DNA of 64,000 nucleotides. Source: Sulfurospirillum_A sp029027265 (lineage in GTDB: Bacteria; Campylobacterota; Campylobacteria; Campylobacterales; Sulfurospirillaceae). Where the stretch lies: positions 2,232,001 through 2,296,000 of the forward strand of contig CP093061.1 of NCBI GenBank assembly GCA_029027265.1. Reading direction: 5' to 3'. Each line of letters opens with the position of its first letter. Within the stretch, counting starts at the first letter, position 1. Under the pieces are notes generated by a model that did no database searches, was not told where the DNA came from, and saw nothing but the letters and a program-made list of their open reading frames with translations. Below, piece after piece: positions 25,611 to 35,319 of this stretch. The translations under genes were made by a program, and so were the position numbers.

Positions 25611-26249
25611 TTATTTTTTTATGAACTCGTTAGGTTTGCTAAAGTAAGAAGATAGCTTTATAATCTCTTCATCTTCTAATTCCCACCATCTAGATTTAAT
25701 TAAATTATCTCTTAATATTTCATCAAATCTATATTTCATATGCCTTGCAGGGATTCCTACAACAATACTATATTGTTCAACATCTTTAGTAACAACTGCA
25801 CCTGCACCTATAATAGCCCCTACTCCTACTTTGATTCCTGATTTTATCATCACTCCTTGTCCTATCCACACATCAGAAGAAATTATTGTTTGAGATGAAA
25901 ATTCTTTTTTATATTCTTCATCAGTAAAAAAATATGGTAAAGGTTGTGCCTTGTCATAAAATACTGGACTAGTACTCAATAAATCAGTCGGATGATTAGC
26001 TAGTCCTATTGTCACATCACTAGCTATTGAGCAAAATTTTCCTATTTTAGTATTTACTATTTCTGAATTTTTTTGAATATAACTATAGTCATCGAGAGTA
26101 GAATTTATTAAAATTGTATTTGCAAACAAGACACTGTGTTTACCAAGTTTACTTTTTTTATCAAGAGAAGCACCAAAATATATTTTACTATTAGGAAATT
26201 TTTTTTGTAATAAAAAGAATTTAATATTACTCTTTATCCATCTAATCAT
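25611..26249 (-). CDS. CatB-related hexapeptide O-acetyltransferase
   Basis: The 212-residue protein shows hexapeptide repeats and the xenobiotic acetyltransferase (CatB/VatD) block: IGKFCSIASDVTIGLANHPTD (with the catalytic His), VWIGQGVMIKSGIKVG, VIGAGAVVTKDVEQYSIV and GIPARHMKYRF. In this group the His abstracts a proton from the acceptor hydroxyl. It overlaps the large upstream gene by eight bases. The likely role is O-acetylation of a cluster sugar. Confidence 0.86.
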   Translation of the reverse strand: MIRWIKSNIKFFLLQKKFPNSKIYFGASLDKKSKLGKHSVLFANTILINSTLDDYSYIQKNSEIVNTKIGKFCSIASDVTIGLANHPTDLLSTSPVFYDKAQPLPYFFTDEEYKKEFSSQTIISSDVWIGQGVMIKSGIKVGVGAIIGAGAVVTKDVEQYSIVVGIPARHMKYRFDEILRDNLIKSRWWELEDEEIIKLSSYFSKPNEFIKK

Positions 26250-28074
26250 TTTTACAGCACTTATCTAATAATTTATAAATAAAATCAATATTTCTTTGTA
26301 AATTTTTTCCATCTAAATGTCCCATATACTTTTCCATAATCTGTCTATCCAAAAAGGCATCATATCTTGTATGTTTATTTTGAAAATCGTAAAAAGCTTG
26401 GACTAAATCTGTTATAGTTGATACAATGACCAATTCTGATTTATTGTCAAAAGGAGGATCCATTATTTCATTATCTTTTTTATAATAAACTACAGGTATA
26501 CCAAGGCAAGACGCTTCAAAAAGAGTTTGAGAATATATAGATATATAAAAATCCGTTTTTTTCAATACATCTTTCATCGGAATTGTATCTTCAACGAGTA
26601 TATCCAAATCAGGAAAGAATTTTTTTATGAATTCTTTATATTGATTTTTATATCCATTTGGTCTTACTTTTACCTTAATATTAATATTAATATTATTATT
26701 AATTATTGTTTTTAAAGAGCATAATATATCATACATAAAATCAAATTCAACTGCAACATAAGAGTTTAAATCTACACAATTAAATCCAGATGCACCTATA
26801 GTCACCGTGGGAGTAGTTCTATTGATTTTATTCTGTTCGTTTGGTCGATACATATCCATTCTTGGATCACCTAGTTTTACTATATTTTGCATTCCTTTAA
26901 AGTAATGATTTTTAATATTAGATGAATAAGAGTTTATAAAAGTAGCATATTTACTATCATCTTGATATTCTGGTCCTAATAAGCCATTAATAATCAAATA
27001 ACTAGGTATATTTTTCTTTTTACAAACCATATCAAAAAGTGTTGCTGTATGTCCCATGTTTGCAATCAAAATTTCTAAATCTATATTATTCTTATCTAAA
27101 TAATTGATACAACCATCTAAAGTTCTTAAAATTTTTGGTAAAGCAAAACCTATTTTTTCTTCTATTATTTCATAAATCTCAAATGTGATACATGCACCAT
27201 CATTTAAAATTAATTTTTTGCATTTTAATTTTTTAAAATTTTTCATTAAATTGTCACTATCTTTCTTATATTTTTCAATATTACCCAAAATAGGGATAAT
27301 TCTTTCTTTGAGATTATCTTTAAGTTTTGAACCTCTTGAAAAATTTGCTAGTAATATATTTAGATTATTATCTTTTCTTAAAGTAGATAAAATGTTTTTT
27401 GTAGGATGATATTCTTGTATAAAAACTGTTTGTCGTTTCTTTTTAAGTAATATTTTGTCAAATAACTGTCGAGAATATTCATAAAATGTACTAACAAACT
27501 CTCTTGTTTTATATAAAAAAGCTCTAATACCTCTAGGATTAACCTTTGCATCCATCCATTGAGAAATAGGAAAATAAAAACTTAAAGCTGACATTTGTTT
27601 TTTATCTAAAAAAGTGTATTCTAATTTTAATTTTTTTAAAACTTTTAAAATCAAATTATCTTTTGATACAACAAACATTTTTTCATAGTTAATCTTATTT
27701 AAAACCAATAAGCATATATACATTCTAATAAAACTTACAAAATCATTCCAAAATTCCAGTCTTAGAGAAAATCCAAAATCTATATCTTTATATGTAAATA
27801 TATCCTTATCATTTTTATCAAAATGCCAATCTTTGAAAAATGCATAAATTAAAAAATTGTTTTTTTGCATTATCTCTTCATCTACTAAATGATCTATAAA
27901 AAATGAATTTCCCCCTAGTTCAGATATATGATGTTTTAATTCAAAATCATAAGTAAGTATTAAATCATTTTTAAAATCATAGTCAAAAATTTCTTTATCC
28001 CATAAAGACATTGAATCAACAATATAAATATAACGATATGTTTCATTCATTTTTTCAATTAAATTGTTTTTCAA
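26242..28074 (-). CDS. Large putative surface-carbohydrate glycosyltransferase
   Basis: This 610-residue protein has no clear signal peptide or membrane helix. The C-terminal half (about 385-600) has GT-B-like features: PTVTIGASGFNC, then KVRPNG, MKDVLKKTDFYISIYSQTLFEA and LGIPVVYYKKDN. These resemble the donor-site region of capsule and teichoic-acid transferases of the CDP-glycerol glycerophosphotransferase/polysialyltransferase type. The N-terminal half is not recognised. It overlaps the acetyltransferase gene and lies three bases from the flippase. Transferase is the best guess, with modest certainty. Confidence 0.55.
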   Translation of the reverse strand: MKNNLIEKMNETYRYIYIVDSMSLWDKEIFDYDFKNDLILTYDFELKHHISELGGNSFFIDHLVDEEIMQKNNFLIYAFFKDWHFDKNDKDIFTYKDIDFGFSLRLEFWNDFVSFIRMYICLLVLNKINYEKMFVVSKDNLILKVLKKLKLEYTFLDKKQMSALSFYFPISQWMDAKVNPRGIRAFLYKTREFVSTFYEYSRQLFDKILLKKKRQTVFIQEYHPTKNILSTLRKDNNLNILLANFSRGSKLKDNLKERIIPILGNIEKYKKDSDNLMKNFKKLKCKKLILNDGACITFEIYEIIEEKIGFALPKILRTLDGCINYLDKNNIDLEILIANMGHTATLFDMVCKKKNIPSYLIINGLLGPEYQDDSKYATFINSYSSNIKNHYFKGMQNIVKLGDPRMDMYRPNEQNKINRTTPTVTIGASGFNCVDLNSYVAVEFDFMYDILCSLKTIINNNININIKVKVRPNGYKNQYKEFIKKFFPDLDILVEDTIPMKDVLKKTDFYISIYSQTLFEASCLGIPVVYYKKDNEIMDPPFDNKSELVIVSTITDLVQAFYDFQNKHTRYDAFLDRQIMEKYMGHLDGKNLQRNIDFIYKLLDKCCKND

Positions 28075-28077
28075 ATT

Positions 28078-29580
28078 TTAGATCCTCATGATTTTGTTTT
28101 TAATGTTAGCCAATGTACTATTTAACTCTTTTCTACTTACAGAAAATATATAGGGAAATAAAATTATACCAAAAATAACTAAAATTGTATAAACAATACC
28201 GTTTATTAAAAATACTTTTATTCCATTTTGGTCTGGGTACATAAACTGTGTACTTACATAAGCAATAATTATAAAAAATAAAATTGATACAACTTGATGT
28301 ATTAGAAATGGAATAATTGATATTTTTAGATGTTTAGAATTAAAATATAGCTGTATATTGACACCGATAATTTGAACCAATACCATTTTCCAAGCAAAGC
28401 CAACTGCTCCATATTCTAATAAATAAATATAAATATATGTAAATAATAATCCAATTAAAGAACTAACAATACCAATATTTCTATATAGTCTTGTTTCATT
28501 CATAGAAAAAAATAATGACCCACTAAGTTGTCCATAAGTTTGATGAATAGGGTAAAATGCCATAATAATCAATACATAATAGACATCTTTAAATTTTTCA
28601 TCTGTAAAAATTGATAAAAGATTTTCACTTTGAAAAGCTATAAATATTCCAAAATAAGCTGCAATAGCATATAACATAGGAATATATCTTTTAAAAAGAA
28701 CTTTAATATTTTCCCTATCTTCAATAGCAAATGATTTTGAAAACTCTCGTGAGATTATAGGAGTCATAGCACTTGTGAATAAAAAACACATAGCAGTTAT
28801 CGAATAAGCTAAACCATAATAACCTGTTTGTATAGAACCACTAACTTTTTGCAATAACCATATATCAAAAAGTGCTATAAATATAGATACAATATTAAAT
28901 ATAAAAAGTGGTGAAGCATAGTCATAGAATTCTTGTATTAATTCTTTATACTTTAATTTTAAAGTCAAAACTTGCCTATTAAATATATCTTTTTTAATAA
29001 ATAAAATAGAGATAATAAATAAAAATGATATTAAAGATATATAATGAAAATAAAAGTATAATATTAAATCAAAACTTAAATAATGAATAAATATATATAG
29101 AAGCACAAGAGATAATAATTTATGAATAATCTTAATTAATTCAACAGATACAGTTAAAGCATAAGAATCTGAAATTTTTATATAAACTTGAGTAAGCCAA
29201 GTAAAAAAACCAAAATACAAACCTAAATATATATATTCAATGGGAATATCTGGTAAAAAATAAATAGAATAATTTAGTATATCTATACTAAATACAAATA
29301 TATATAAAACAAATAAAAGAGATAATGAAAAAAAAGAATAAAATAAAATCAGCTCTTTTCTTGTATGATTAGCAGCAAGTTTTGTAAAAAAAGCAGTAGA
29401 AGTCCCTGCATCCAAAAAAGAAATAATTTGAGAAAAGAATTGCTGAATATAACTAAACTGCCCAAATGCAACAGGACCAAGTGCTTTTGGAACTATGGCT
29501 ATTAGTATAATATTTACAATACCAGTTATAAAATTAGCTAACAGTTTTATAACATATCTTTTTTTTAAGCTATCTTCCAT
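28078..29580 (-). CDS. Oligosaccharide flippase (Wzx/MATE-like)
   Basis: This 500-residue membrane protein with about 12-14 helices has an N-terminal segment typical of polysaccharide flippases (NFITGIVNIILIAIVPKALGPVAFGQFSY) and the STAFFTKLAA and PIISREFSKS loops. It would move the undecaprenyl-linked repeat to the periplasmic face for the polymerase. It lies directly after decayed O-acyltransferase remnants, its start being four bases from their end. Confidence 0.88.
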   Translation of the reverse strand: MEDSLKKRYVIKLLANFITGIVNIILIAIVPKALGPVAFGQFSYIQQFFSQIISFLDAGTSTAFFTKLAANHTRKELILFYSFFSLSLLFVLYIFVFSIDILNYSIYFLPDIPIEYIYLGLYFGFFTWLTQVYIKISDSYALTVSVELIKIIHKLLSLVLLYIFIHYLSFDLILYFYFHYISLISFLFIISILFIKKDIFNRQVLTLKLKYKELIQEFYDYASPLFIFNIVSIFIALFDIWLLQKVSGSIQTGYYGLAYSITAMCFLFTSAMTPIISREFSKSFAIEDRENIKVLFKRYIPMLYAIAAYFGIFIAFQSENLLSIFTDEKFKDVYYVLIIMAFYPIHQTYGQLSGSLFFSMNETRLYRNIGIVSSLIGLLFTYIYIYLLEYGAVGFAWKMVLVQIIGVNIQLYFNSKHLKISIIPFLIHQVVSILFFIIIAYVSTQFMYPDQNGIKVFLINGIVYTILVIFGIILFPYIFSVSRKELNSTLANIKNKIMRI

Positions 29581-29583
29581 TTG

Positions 29584-29841
29584 TTAAAAAATACCTAAAT
29601 TTATCATTGGTGTTTTTACCTTTTCAGTCGTTATATTATTATAACCAGAGAAATCAATTATTTTCAAATTTGAGTTATACACAATATTTGAAATATCCCT
29701 TTTCCAGTTTTCAAACTCCTCATATAAATTTGCTGATAGAATACCCTCTCCGTCTAGATTAGCATGAGCTGGACTTATATATAATTTTATTTTTATTTTA
29801 TTTTTTTTACATATATTGATAATCTCCTTAAAATCATTCAA
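29584..29841 (-). pseudogene. Fragment of an AlgJ/AlgX-like partner of an O-acyltransferase
   Basis: Eighty-five residues from a TTG (29839-29841) include KKNKIKIKLYISPAHANL, EEFENWKRDI and IDFSGYNNITTE. These look like an internal part of the SGNH-like partner protein usually encoded after MBOAT O-acyltransferases. The frame is open further upstream but out of frame with the MBOAT fragment. The N-terminal part of the expected protein is missing. The C-terminus ends abruptly just before the flippase start, so the usual final residues are also gone. It is interpreted as a deletion remnant. Confidence 0.6.
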
Positions 29842-30203
29842 AGATTTAGTAACTCTATATTTGATAATGTTGTTAAATTGAAATTTTCTATGAAAAAATC
29901 TGTGTATTTAAAATATCCCAATAATACTACATTTAAGATAATACCAAATATTAAAAGTGATTTTTTATTAAATTTTAGTTTTTTGTTATTCTCAGTTAAA
30001 CTACTTCCAATAATAAAGTTGAAAAGCATACTCCCAAGGATAATGGGAAGATATAAAATATTCCACCAACTATAAAAAAATAGTGATGAAAATACCAAAA
30101 AACCTTTTGAAGCGATTGTTAACCTTTTATGATTTAAATAAAAATACACAAAAAATGTAATTGGTAGAAATACGAAGATAAATCTGTAGCTGTTAAAAAG
30201 CAA
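29838..30203 (-). pseudogene. N-terminal fragment of an MBOAT (AlgI-like) O-acyltransferase
   Basis: The 121 residues start like AlgI proteins (MLFNSYRFIFVFLPITFFVY, YSWWNILYLPIILGSMLFNF, LLGYFKYTDFFIENFN). They end where the family continues with its catalytic core. Members are usually around 450-500 residues, and the active-site His lies far beyond this fragment, so it cannot be functional. The stop coincides with the frame switch to the AlgJ-like fragment, which points to an internal deletion that joined the two genes. Confidence 0.75.
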
Positions 30204-30205
30204 TA

Positions 30206-31984
30206 CTATACCTTAGAAACTAAAATATCATTTAGTATCAAATGTTTAAGACCAGAATTTTCAAATACATGAAATGAATCTTCAATATCATTTACAACTG
30301 GTAATCCATGAAGATTATAGCTAGTATTTAAAAGTGAACCGATACCTGTTATCTTAGAAAATTCTTCTATTAAATCATAGTAATCTTCATTTTGTTCTTT
30401 TGTTAAAATTTGTGGTCTAATTGTTTCATCATAAGGATGTGTTCCTGCTTTAATATCTTTTAAGAACTCTTTTTTTGTGTCCATAGCTATAGCCATGTAT
30501 ATAGACTTTAATTTTTTAGGATTTTTTAAATATTTATCTTCATATGTATCGAGTACAGTTGCAGCAAATGGCATCCAAAAATCTCTACCTTTAATTAACT
30601 CATTTATATGTTGAATAATAGTTGGATTTGATGGATTAGCTAAAATACTTCTATTCCCTAATGCTCTAGAACCAAACTCCATTTTTCCACAAACTCTTGC
30701 TACTACTTCACCATTTGCCAAAAGTTGTGCTATTTTTTTATTGTTTACCGCAATTATTTTATATTTTTTATTTAAATTATTCTCTTCTATATATTGATTT
30801 ATATCATTGGAATCATTTTCTGTCCCTAAGTAAAGGTTATTTAAAGGTTTATTTATTATATTGTTTTCGTAATTTGCAAAATAGCAAGCCCCTATACTTT
30901 GAGACTCATCAGAAGATGAACCTGCAACAAATAAATTATCTACACAAGACAAATCACCTAAAGCTTTATTTGCTTTAACATTCATAGCAACTCCGCCACT
31001 AAAAACAAAATTAGTAAAACCTATTTCTTTAGATGCTTTTTCAAATAATTTATTTAAAATATCTTCAGTATATTTTTGAATACCCCCAGCAATATTATCA
31101 AATCTAAAATATTTTAGTTTTTCATTTAAAAATTCATATAAATTATCAGGTCGGTTTTTATGCACTATTTTTAATCCATCAAACTCCAATAATTCTTCAA
31201 ATATTTTTGTCACTTCAATCGAATATTTTTCTTTTGCATAAGGAGCCAATCCCATTACTTTAAATTCATGTTCTAATGGTTTTAATCTTAAATATAACGT
31301 TACCATTCTATATAATCTAGCAATTTCACACTCATTACTACTTGTAACAAGTTCAAATTTGTCATTTTCAATTTTCCATACAGTTTGGTTCTTCCCATCA
31401 CCATAAGCATCTACTGTAATGGCTATTGTTTTATCTTTTTTATGAGGATTGGCAAAATAACCATACATTGCATGACAAGTATGATGATCATAAAACCTAA
31501 TTTTTTCTTTATCAATATTCATAAAATTAGATACATCATTAATAATAACTTCTGTAATTTTATCTTGGAGTTCATTCCTATCAAGTTCATAAAAACTGTC
31601 TGGAATATTATAAAAGTTCTTTTGATTTCTAAACTTTTTTTGAAAAATTTTTTTAACATAATCTTTTGGATAATTTTTTCCTGATAATTTAGGTTTCCAA
31701 TATTTATCCATCATATTAATATAATCGCTAATTTCAAAAACTGCATCTATTGGATATTTTAAATTATTTAAATCCGTTCTTTCGATTGTAGACATAGCAA
31801 CTATGTCTACATTTTCGTTATTTATATTATATTTTTTCAATATATATGCTACAGATCGCTGAGGAAAACCTTTTTCATTTTTTCTTTTAGTAAATCTTTC
31901 TTCTTGCACTGCACAAACTATTTCTCCATTCATTGATAAAGATGCTGATGAATTATGATCATCATATATTCCGAGTATTGTCAT
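30206..31984 (-). CDS. Carbamoyltransferase, NodU/CmcH family
   Basis: The 592-residue protein has the two-domain layout of NodU/TobZ enzymes. An N-terminal Kae1-like domain (ILGIYDDHNSSASL, VQEERFTKRKNEKGFP, YDHHTCHAMYG, VDAYGDGKNQTVW, FSGGVAMNVKANK) makes carbamoyl-adenylate. A C-terminal domain (GKMEFGSRALGNRSILANP) transfers carbamoyl to the acceptor. In this setting the acceptor is likely a sugar hydroxyl of the glycan. It overlaps HisF2 by 23 bases. The metal-binding His residues are present, so it looks active. Confidence 0.9.
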   Translation of the reverse strand: MTILGIYDDHNSSASLSMNGEIVCAVQEERFTKRKNEKGFPQRSVAYILKKYNINNENVDIVAMSTIERTDLNNLKYPIDAVFEISDYINMMDKYWKPKLSGKNYPKDYVKKIFQKKFRNQKNFYNIPDSFYELDRNELQDKITEVIINDVSNFMNIDKEKIRFYDHHTCHAMYGYFANPHKKDKTIAITVDAYGDGKNQTVWKIENDKFELVTSSNECEIARLYRMVTLYLRLKPLEHEFKVMGLAPYAKEKYSIEVTKIFEELLEFDGLKIVHKNRPDNLYEFLNEKLKYFRFDNIAGGIQKYTEDILNKLFEKASKEIGFTNFVFSGGVAMNVKANKALGDLSCVDNLFVAGSSSDESQSIGACYFANYENNIINKPLNNLYLGTENDSNDINQYIEENNLNKKYKIIAVNNKKIAQLLANGEVVARVCGKMEFGSRALGNRSILANPSNPTIIQHINELIKGRDFWMPFAATVLDTYEDKYLKNPKKLKSIYMAIAMDTKKEFLKDIKAGTHPYDETIRPQILTKEQNEDYYDLIEEFSKITGIGSLLNTSYNLHGLPVVNDIEDSFHVFENSGLKHLILNDILVSKV

Positions 31985-32777
31985 TTTTATTCCTTTTATT
32001 ATATTTTATTTCTTCCCAATTTGCAATATTAAACTTACGATCAAGAATCTTTTTTCTAGCATTAGGGATTCCATTACCAATAAAATTAAACAAATTTGCA
32101 GTTGCAACGGCACTTATATTTTCTAATTCCAATCCCTCTTCTAAGTGTTTTTCATTTCCAGCTCCACCTGCAATAATAATAGGAATATTAATATCCTTTA
32201 ATTTTGTAATGGTTTCTAAATCATATCCAAAACCAGTACCATCTTGATCAATAGAATTCAAATATATTTCACCAATTTTTAAAGATTCTGTATATTTTAT
32301 GTAAGAATGAAAGTTTTTTTCAATTTCATATTTTCCATCATGTATAAAAACTTTATTTTCACCATTAACTTTTTTATAATCTATATTTGCAACTAAACTT
32401 TGAGAACCATAAACTTCTACTAATTCTTTTACTAAAGTAGAATTTTCATAAAGTATTGAATTTATAATTAATTTATCCGCACCATTATCAAATAATAACT
32501 TTGCATCTTCCATACTTCGTATTCCACCACCTGCGGCAATAGGTATAAATACATCATCCACAAGTTTACTAAGTATTTGAGCAAAATTTTCAAGGTTTTT
32601 ATCATTTTTTGAAGCATTTAATACTATCAATTCATCAAGTGAAAAAGCAATCTCTTGAAACTTATAATTTTTTTCTAACCACCTTAAATTTCCAACTTTT
32701 TGGAGTCTAAAATTTCTGCTTTGATTAAAAAATCCATTATCATATATAAGTGTAAAAATTATTCGTTTTCTTAACAT
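31962..32777 (-). CDS. HisF-like cyclase subunit paired with the sugar amidotransferase
   Basis: This 271-residue beta/alpha barrel of the HisF family has the phosphate-binding AAGGGIRS segment and NSIDQDGTGFGYD, the counterpart of the HisF catalytic region. In O-antigen loci with a WbpG-type amidotransferase, such HisF2 proteins work with HisH2 to pass ammonia for amidine formation on a sugar, not for histidine. Its neighbours here, HisH2 (seven-base overlap) and the amidotransferase, match that arrangement. Confidence 0.85.
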   Translation of the reverse strand: MLRKRIIFTLIYDNGFFNQSRNFRLQKVGNLRWLEKNYKFQEIAFSLDELIVLNASKNDKNLENFAQILSKLVDDVFIPIAAGGGIRSMEDAKLLFDNGADKLIINSILYENSTLVKELVEVYGSQSLVANIDYKKVNGENKVFIHDGKYEIEKNFHSYIKYTESLKIGEIYLNSIDQDGTGFGYDLETITKLKDINIPIIIAGGAGNEKHLEEGLELENISAVATANLFNFIGNGIPNARKKILDRKFNIANWEEIKYNKRNKNDNTRNI

Positions 32778-33388
32778 TCAAAGTTCTTTATAAAATTTTC
32801 TATTAATTTCAAACCATTAGTTTGACTAAGTTCTGGATGGAATTGTACACCAGCTATATTATCTATTTCATAACTAACGATAAAATCATCTCCATAATTA
32901 CATATTGCTTGATTTATATTTTCATTTGATTGCATTTTAAAACTATGAGTAAAATAAAAATCACTTAAACTAGGCAATATTCCATATAATTTAGAATTTT
33001 TTGAAAATGATACTTGATTAAAACCTACATGAGGTACTTTTATATCTTTAATTTCAAACTTAGTTGCTTTAGCTTTTATAAATGACAATCCAATAGTATC
33101 TCCGTCTTCTTCACTACTTTCACCCATTAGTTGCATACCTAAACAGATACCTAATATTGGCTTTTTATTTTTAATCACAGTATCATATAAAATAGTATCT
33201 AAGTTTAGTTCTTTTATATTGTTCATAGCTTTTGAAAACGAACCAACACCTGGTAATATTAACTTATCAGCTTGTTCTATATCTACTAACTTATTAGATA
33301 CTATAATATCCTCAACCCCTAAATACTTTAATGCACTAGTTATTGATTTTATATTACCCATTCCATAGTCAACAATTACTATTTTCAT
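32771..33388 (-). CDS. HisH-like glutaminase subunit paired with the sugar amidotransferase
   Basis: This 205-residue class I amidotransferase has the nucleophile Cys in LGICLGMQLMGES and the catalytic His/Glu in GVQFHPELSQTNG. It is a paralogue of the histidine HisH at 5582-6193. Its overlap with both the HisF-like gene and the WbpG-type gene indicates that it supplies ammonia for acetamidino formation on a nonulosonic or uronic sugar. Confidence 0.86.
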   Translation of the reverse strand: MKIVIVDYGMGNIKSITSALKYLGVEDIIVSNKLVDIEQADKLILPGVGSFSKAMNNIKELNLDTILYDTVIKNKKPILGICLGMQLMGESSEEDGDTIGLSFIKAKATKFEIKDIKVPHVGFNQVSFSKNSKLYGILPSLSDFYFTHSFKMQSNENINQAICNYGDDFIVSYEIDNIAGVQFHPELSQTNGLKLIENFIKNFEC

Positions 33389-34530
33389 ATGTTAAAATCA
33401 GTTCCTACTTTAAATTTAGGTTCCCATATACCATCAATTTTTTCAAATAAATTTTTATTTGCATAACCATCTAATACAGCATCAAATTCATCTTTAGTCA
33501 TATCATAATATTCTAAATATGTATCAACTAAATCGTGAGGATATGTATTGTCATACATTGTTACTAAATTCAATGCCTGATCTCGTGTCATTGATCCTCT
33601 TCTTATCTCAATACCTGCATCTTGTGTCGCTCTGCCAAAACCAAATTTAAGATACATCATATACGCATGCAGTGCATATAATGCCTGATCGTTTTGAGAA
33701 AAGTTAGTAAATGTATCGTGATTTCCATCTTCTTTTTCTATTAAACCACAATTTTCTTTTGCAACAATATAATTTCTATAAGAATCCCAAGCCTCATAAT
33801 AAGAGAAATGAGTAAATGATAGTCCTATTTCTGAAATTTCTTCTTCTGTTGGAAACTTAAAAAATGCTAAATCGGCTTCACTTATATCACCATCAGCTTT
33901 AATCCTATCAAAAACTTTTTCATGACCACCTTCTAGGTAAACTCTTTTCATATATTCAATATCATAAAGAGCATTGTTTTTACTTTCAGTTGAGCCACCG
34001 TATTCTATTTCACCATCTTCGCCATAAAAGATTAACGGTATTTTAAAATTAGCAGCTGTTTTTATTACAGCAGTCATAATAGCTATTAACCAACCATAGT
34101 AAGGAAATCCTTTTTCTATAAAACCATATTTATTAAGTCTATCTAGTACAATTGGATTACAAGATATATGTATATGATTATAACCTGACTGGATAAAGTT
34201 TGTAAGGTTTTGATCTCCTATTTCAAGAGAAAGTGCTGGTTTTACAGTTATAGCTAAAGGATTCATCCCATACTTATGTTTTAATTGATGAGCAACATAA
34301 GAACCATCTTTCCCACCACTAACGGGTACGACACAATCAAAATTACCAGTAGTTGATCTATATTTATCAAGTAAAGCAACTAATTTCTTTTCTCGTGGTT
34401 TCCAATCCATAACTTTCTTTTCTTCTAACCACTGACAGGCATTACAATAACCTCTATCGTCAAATGCAATTCTTGGTCGTGTTGACATGTTCAAACAGTT
34501 TTTACACCAAAATATTTTTTTATTATTCAT
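33385..34530 (-). CDS. N-acetyl sugar amidotransferase, WbpG/PseA/PtmG family
   Basis: The 381-residue ATP-dependent enzyme has an N-terminal zinc-type Cys cluster (FWCKNCLN, then YCNACQW), the PP-loop VPVSGGKDGS that activates a carbonyl with ATP, and FYGEDGEIEYGG. Relatives convert an N-acetyl into an acetamidino group on pseudaminic or legionaminic acid, or on mannuronic derivatives. The adjacent HisH2 and HisF2 supply ammonia. With the nearby leg/ptm genes, a 5-acetamidino legionaminic-type product is the simplest reading. Confidence 0.88.
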   Translation of the reverse strand: MNNKKIFWCKNCLNMSTRPRIAFDDRGYCNACQWLEEKKVMDWKPREKKLVALLDKYRSTTGNFDCVVPVSGGKDGSYVAHQLKHKYGMNPLAITVKPALSLEIGDQNLTNFIQSGYNHIHISCNPIVLDRLNKYGFIEKGFPYYGWLIAIMTAVIKTAANFKIPLIFYGEDGEIEYGGSTESKNNALYDIEYMKRVYLEGGHEKVFDRIKADGDISEADLAFFKFPTEEEISEIGLSFTHFSYYEAWDSYRNYIVAKENCGLIEKEDGNHDTFTNFSQNDQALYALHAYMMYLKFGFGRATQDAGIEIRRGSMTRDQALNLVTMYDNTYPHDLVDTYLEYYDMTKDEFDAVLDGYANKNLFEKIDGIWEPKFKVGTDFNI

Positions 34531-34548
34531 TATTTATTCTCCATTATT

Positions 34549-35319
34549 TTATAAACTAAATCCATCATCTACTATTATATTTTGTCCATTTACATATTTA
34601 CTCATATCACTTAGTAAATAAACCAATGTACCTTTTAAATCTGACTTGTCTAACATACCTTTATTTAAACAATTGTCTTTATATTTATTTAAAAAATCTT
34701 TCGGTTGATTATCAAATATTCCCCCGGGACTTAATGTATTTACTTTTATATTCATTCCTTTAAAATACTTTGCCATATATTTTGTAAGGTGTATAAGTCC
34801 AGATTTTATCGCTGCATATTCTACTGGCATAGTCATAGGTGTATTTTCATACACTTCAAATTTAGGTGCTACTACTCCATATATAGATGATATGTTTATA
34901 ATATTACCATAACTTTGTGTTTTAAAATATTTTGCAAATTGTTGGCTAGTAGTAAAATACCCTCCAAGATTTAAACCTAAATTTTCTACAAAATCACTAT
35001 ACTCTACATCAAAAAAATGACTTGCATAATTTTTATTTCTTGGATATGCATTGTTTACTAAAGCATCTATTTTAGCATATTTATCATCTAAGTATTTTAT
35101 ACATTGTTTTAATGATTTTTTTGATGTTATATCAAGTTTTATAAAATCTATATTTTTAGTATTTAATTCTTTAGATAATTGTTTTTTAACGTTCTTGCCT
35201 ATCTCTTCATTAATATCTGCGATTATCGCTATACCATTTTGTTCAATAATTGCTTTTATAAATTCTTGACCTATGAGTCCTGCTCCACCTGTGATAACTA
35301 CTACTTTATTTTTTAGCAT
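34549..35319 (-). CDS. ptmA: Short-chain dehydrogenase, PtmA-like
   Basis: This 256-residue classical SDR has the NAD loop ITGGAGLIGQEF near the N-terminus, the NAYPRN segment, ISSIYG, the catalytic Tyr-x3-Lys in EYAAIKSGL and LSPGGIFDNQP. PtmA of Campylobacter has the same neighbours (ptmB, ptmF, ptmE) and is required for legionaminic acid synthesis. It overlaps ptmB by 14 bases. Confidence 0.87.
   Translation of the reverse strand: MLKNKVVVITGGAGLIGQEFIKAIIEQNGIAIIADINEEIGKNVKKQLSKELNTKNIDFIKLDITSKKSLKQCIKYLDDKYAKIDALVNNAYPRNKNYASHFFDVEYSDFVENLGLNLGGYFTTSQQFAKYFKTQSYGNIINISSIYGVVAPKFEVYENTPMTMPVEYAAIKSGLIHLTKYMAKYFKGMNIKVNTLSPGGIFDNQPKDFLNKYKDNCLNKGMLDKSDLKGTLVYLLSDMSKYVNGQNIIVDDGFSL

Noticed and set aside
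31962..33388. Second histidine biosynthesis operon
   Set aside because: The HisH- and HisF-like genes are adjacent to a WbpG-type sugar amidotransferase and lack other his genes, the known arrangement for sugar amidine formation.
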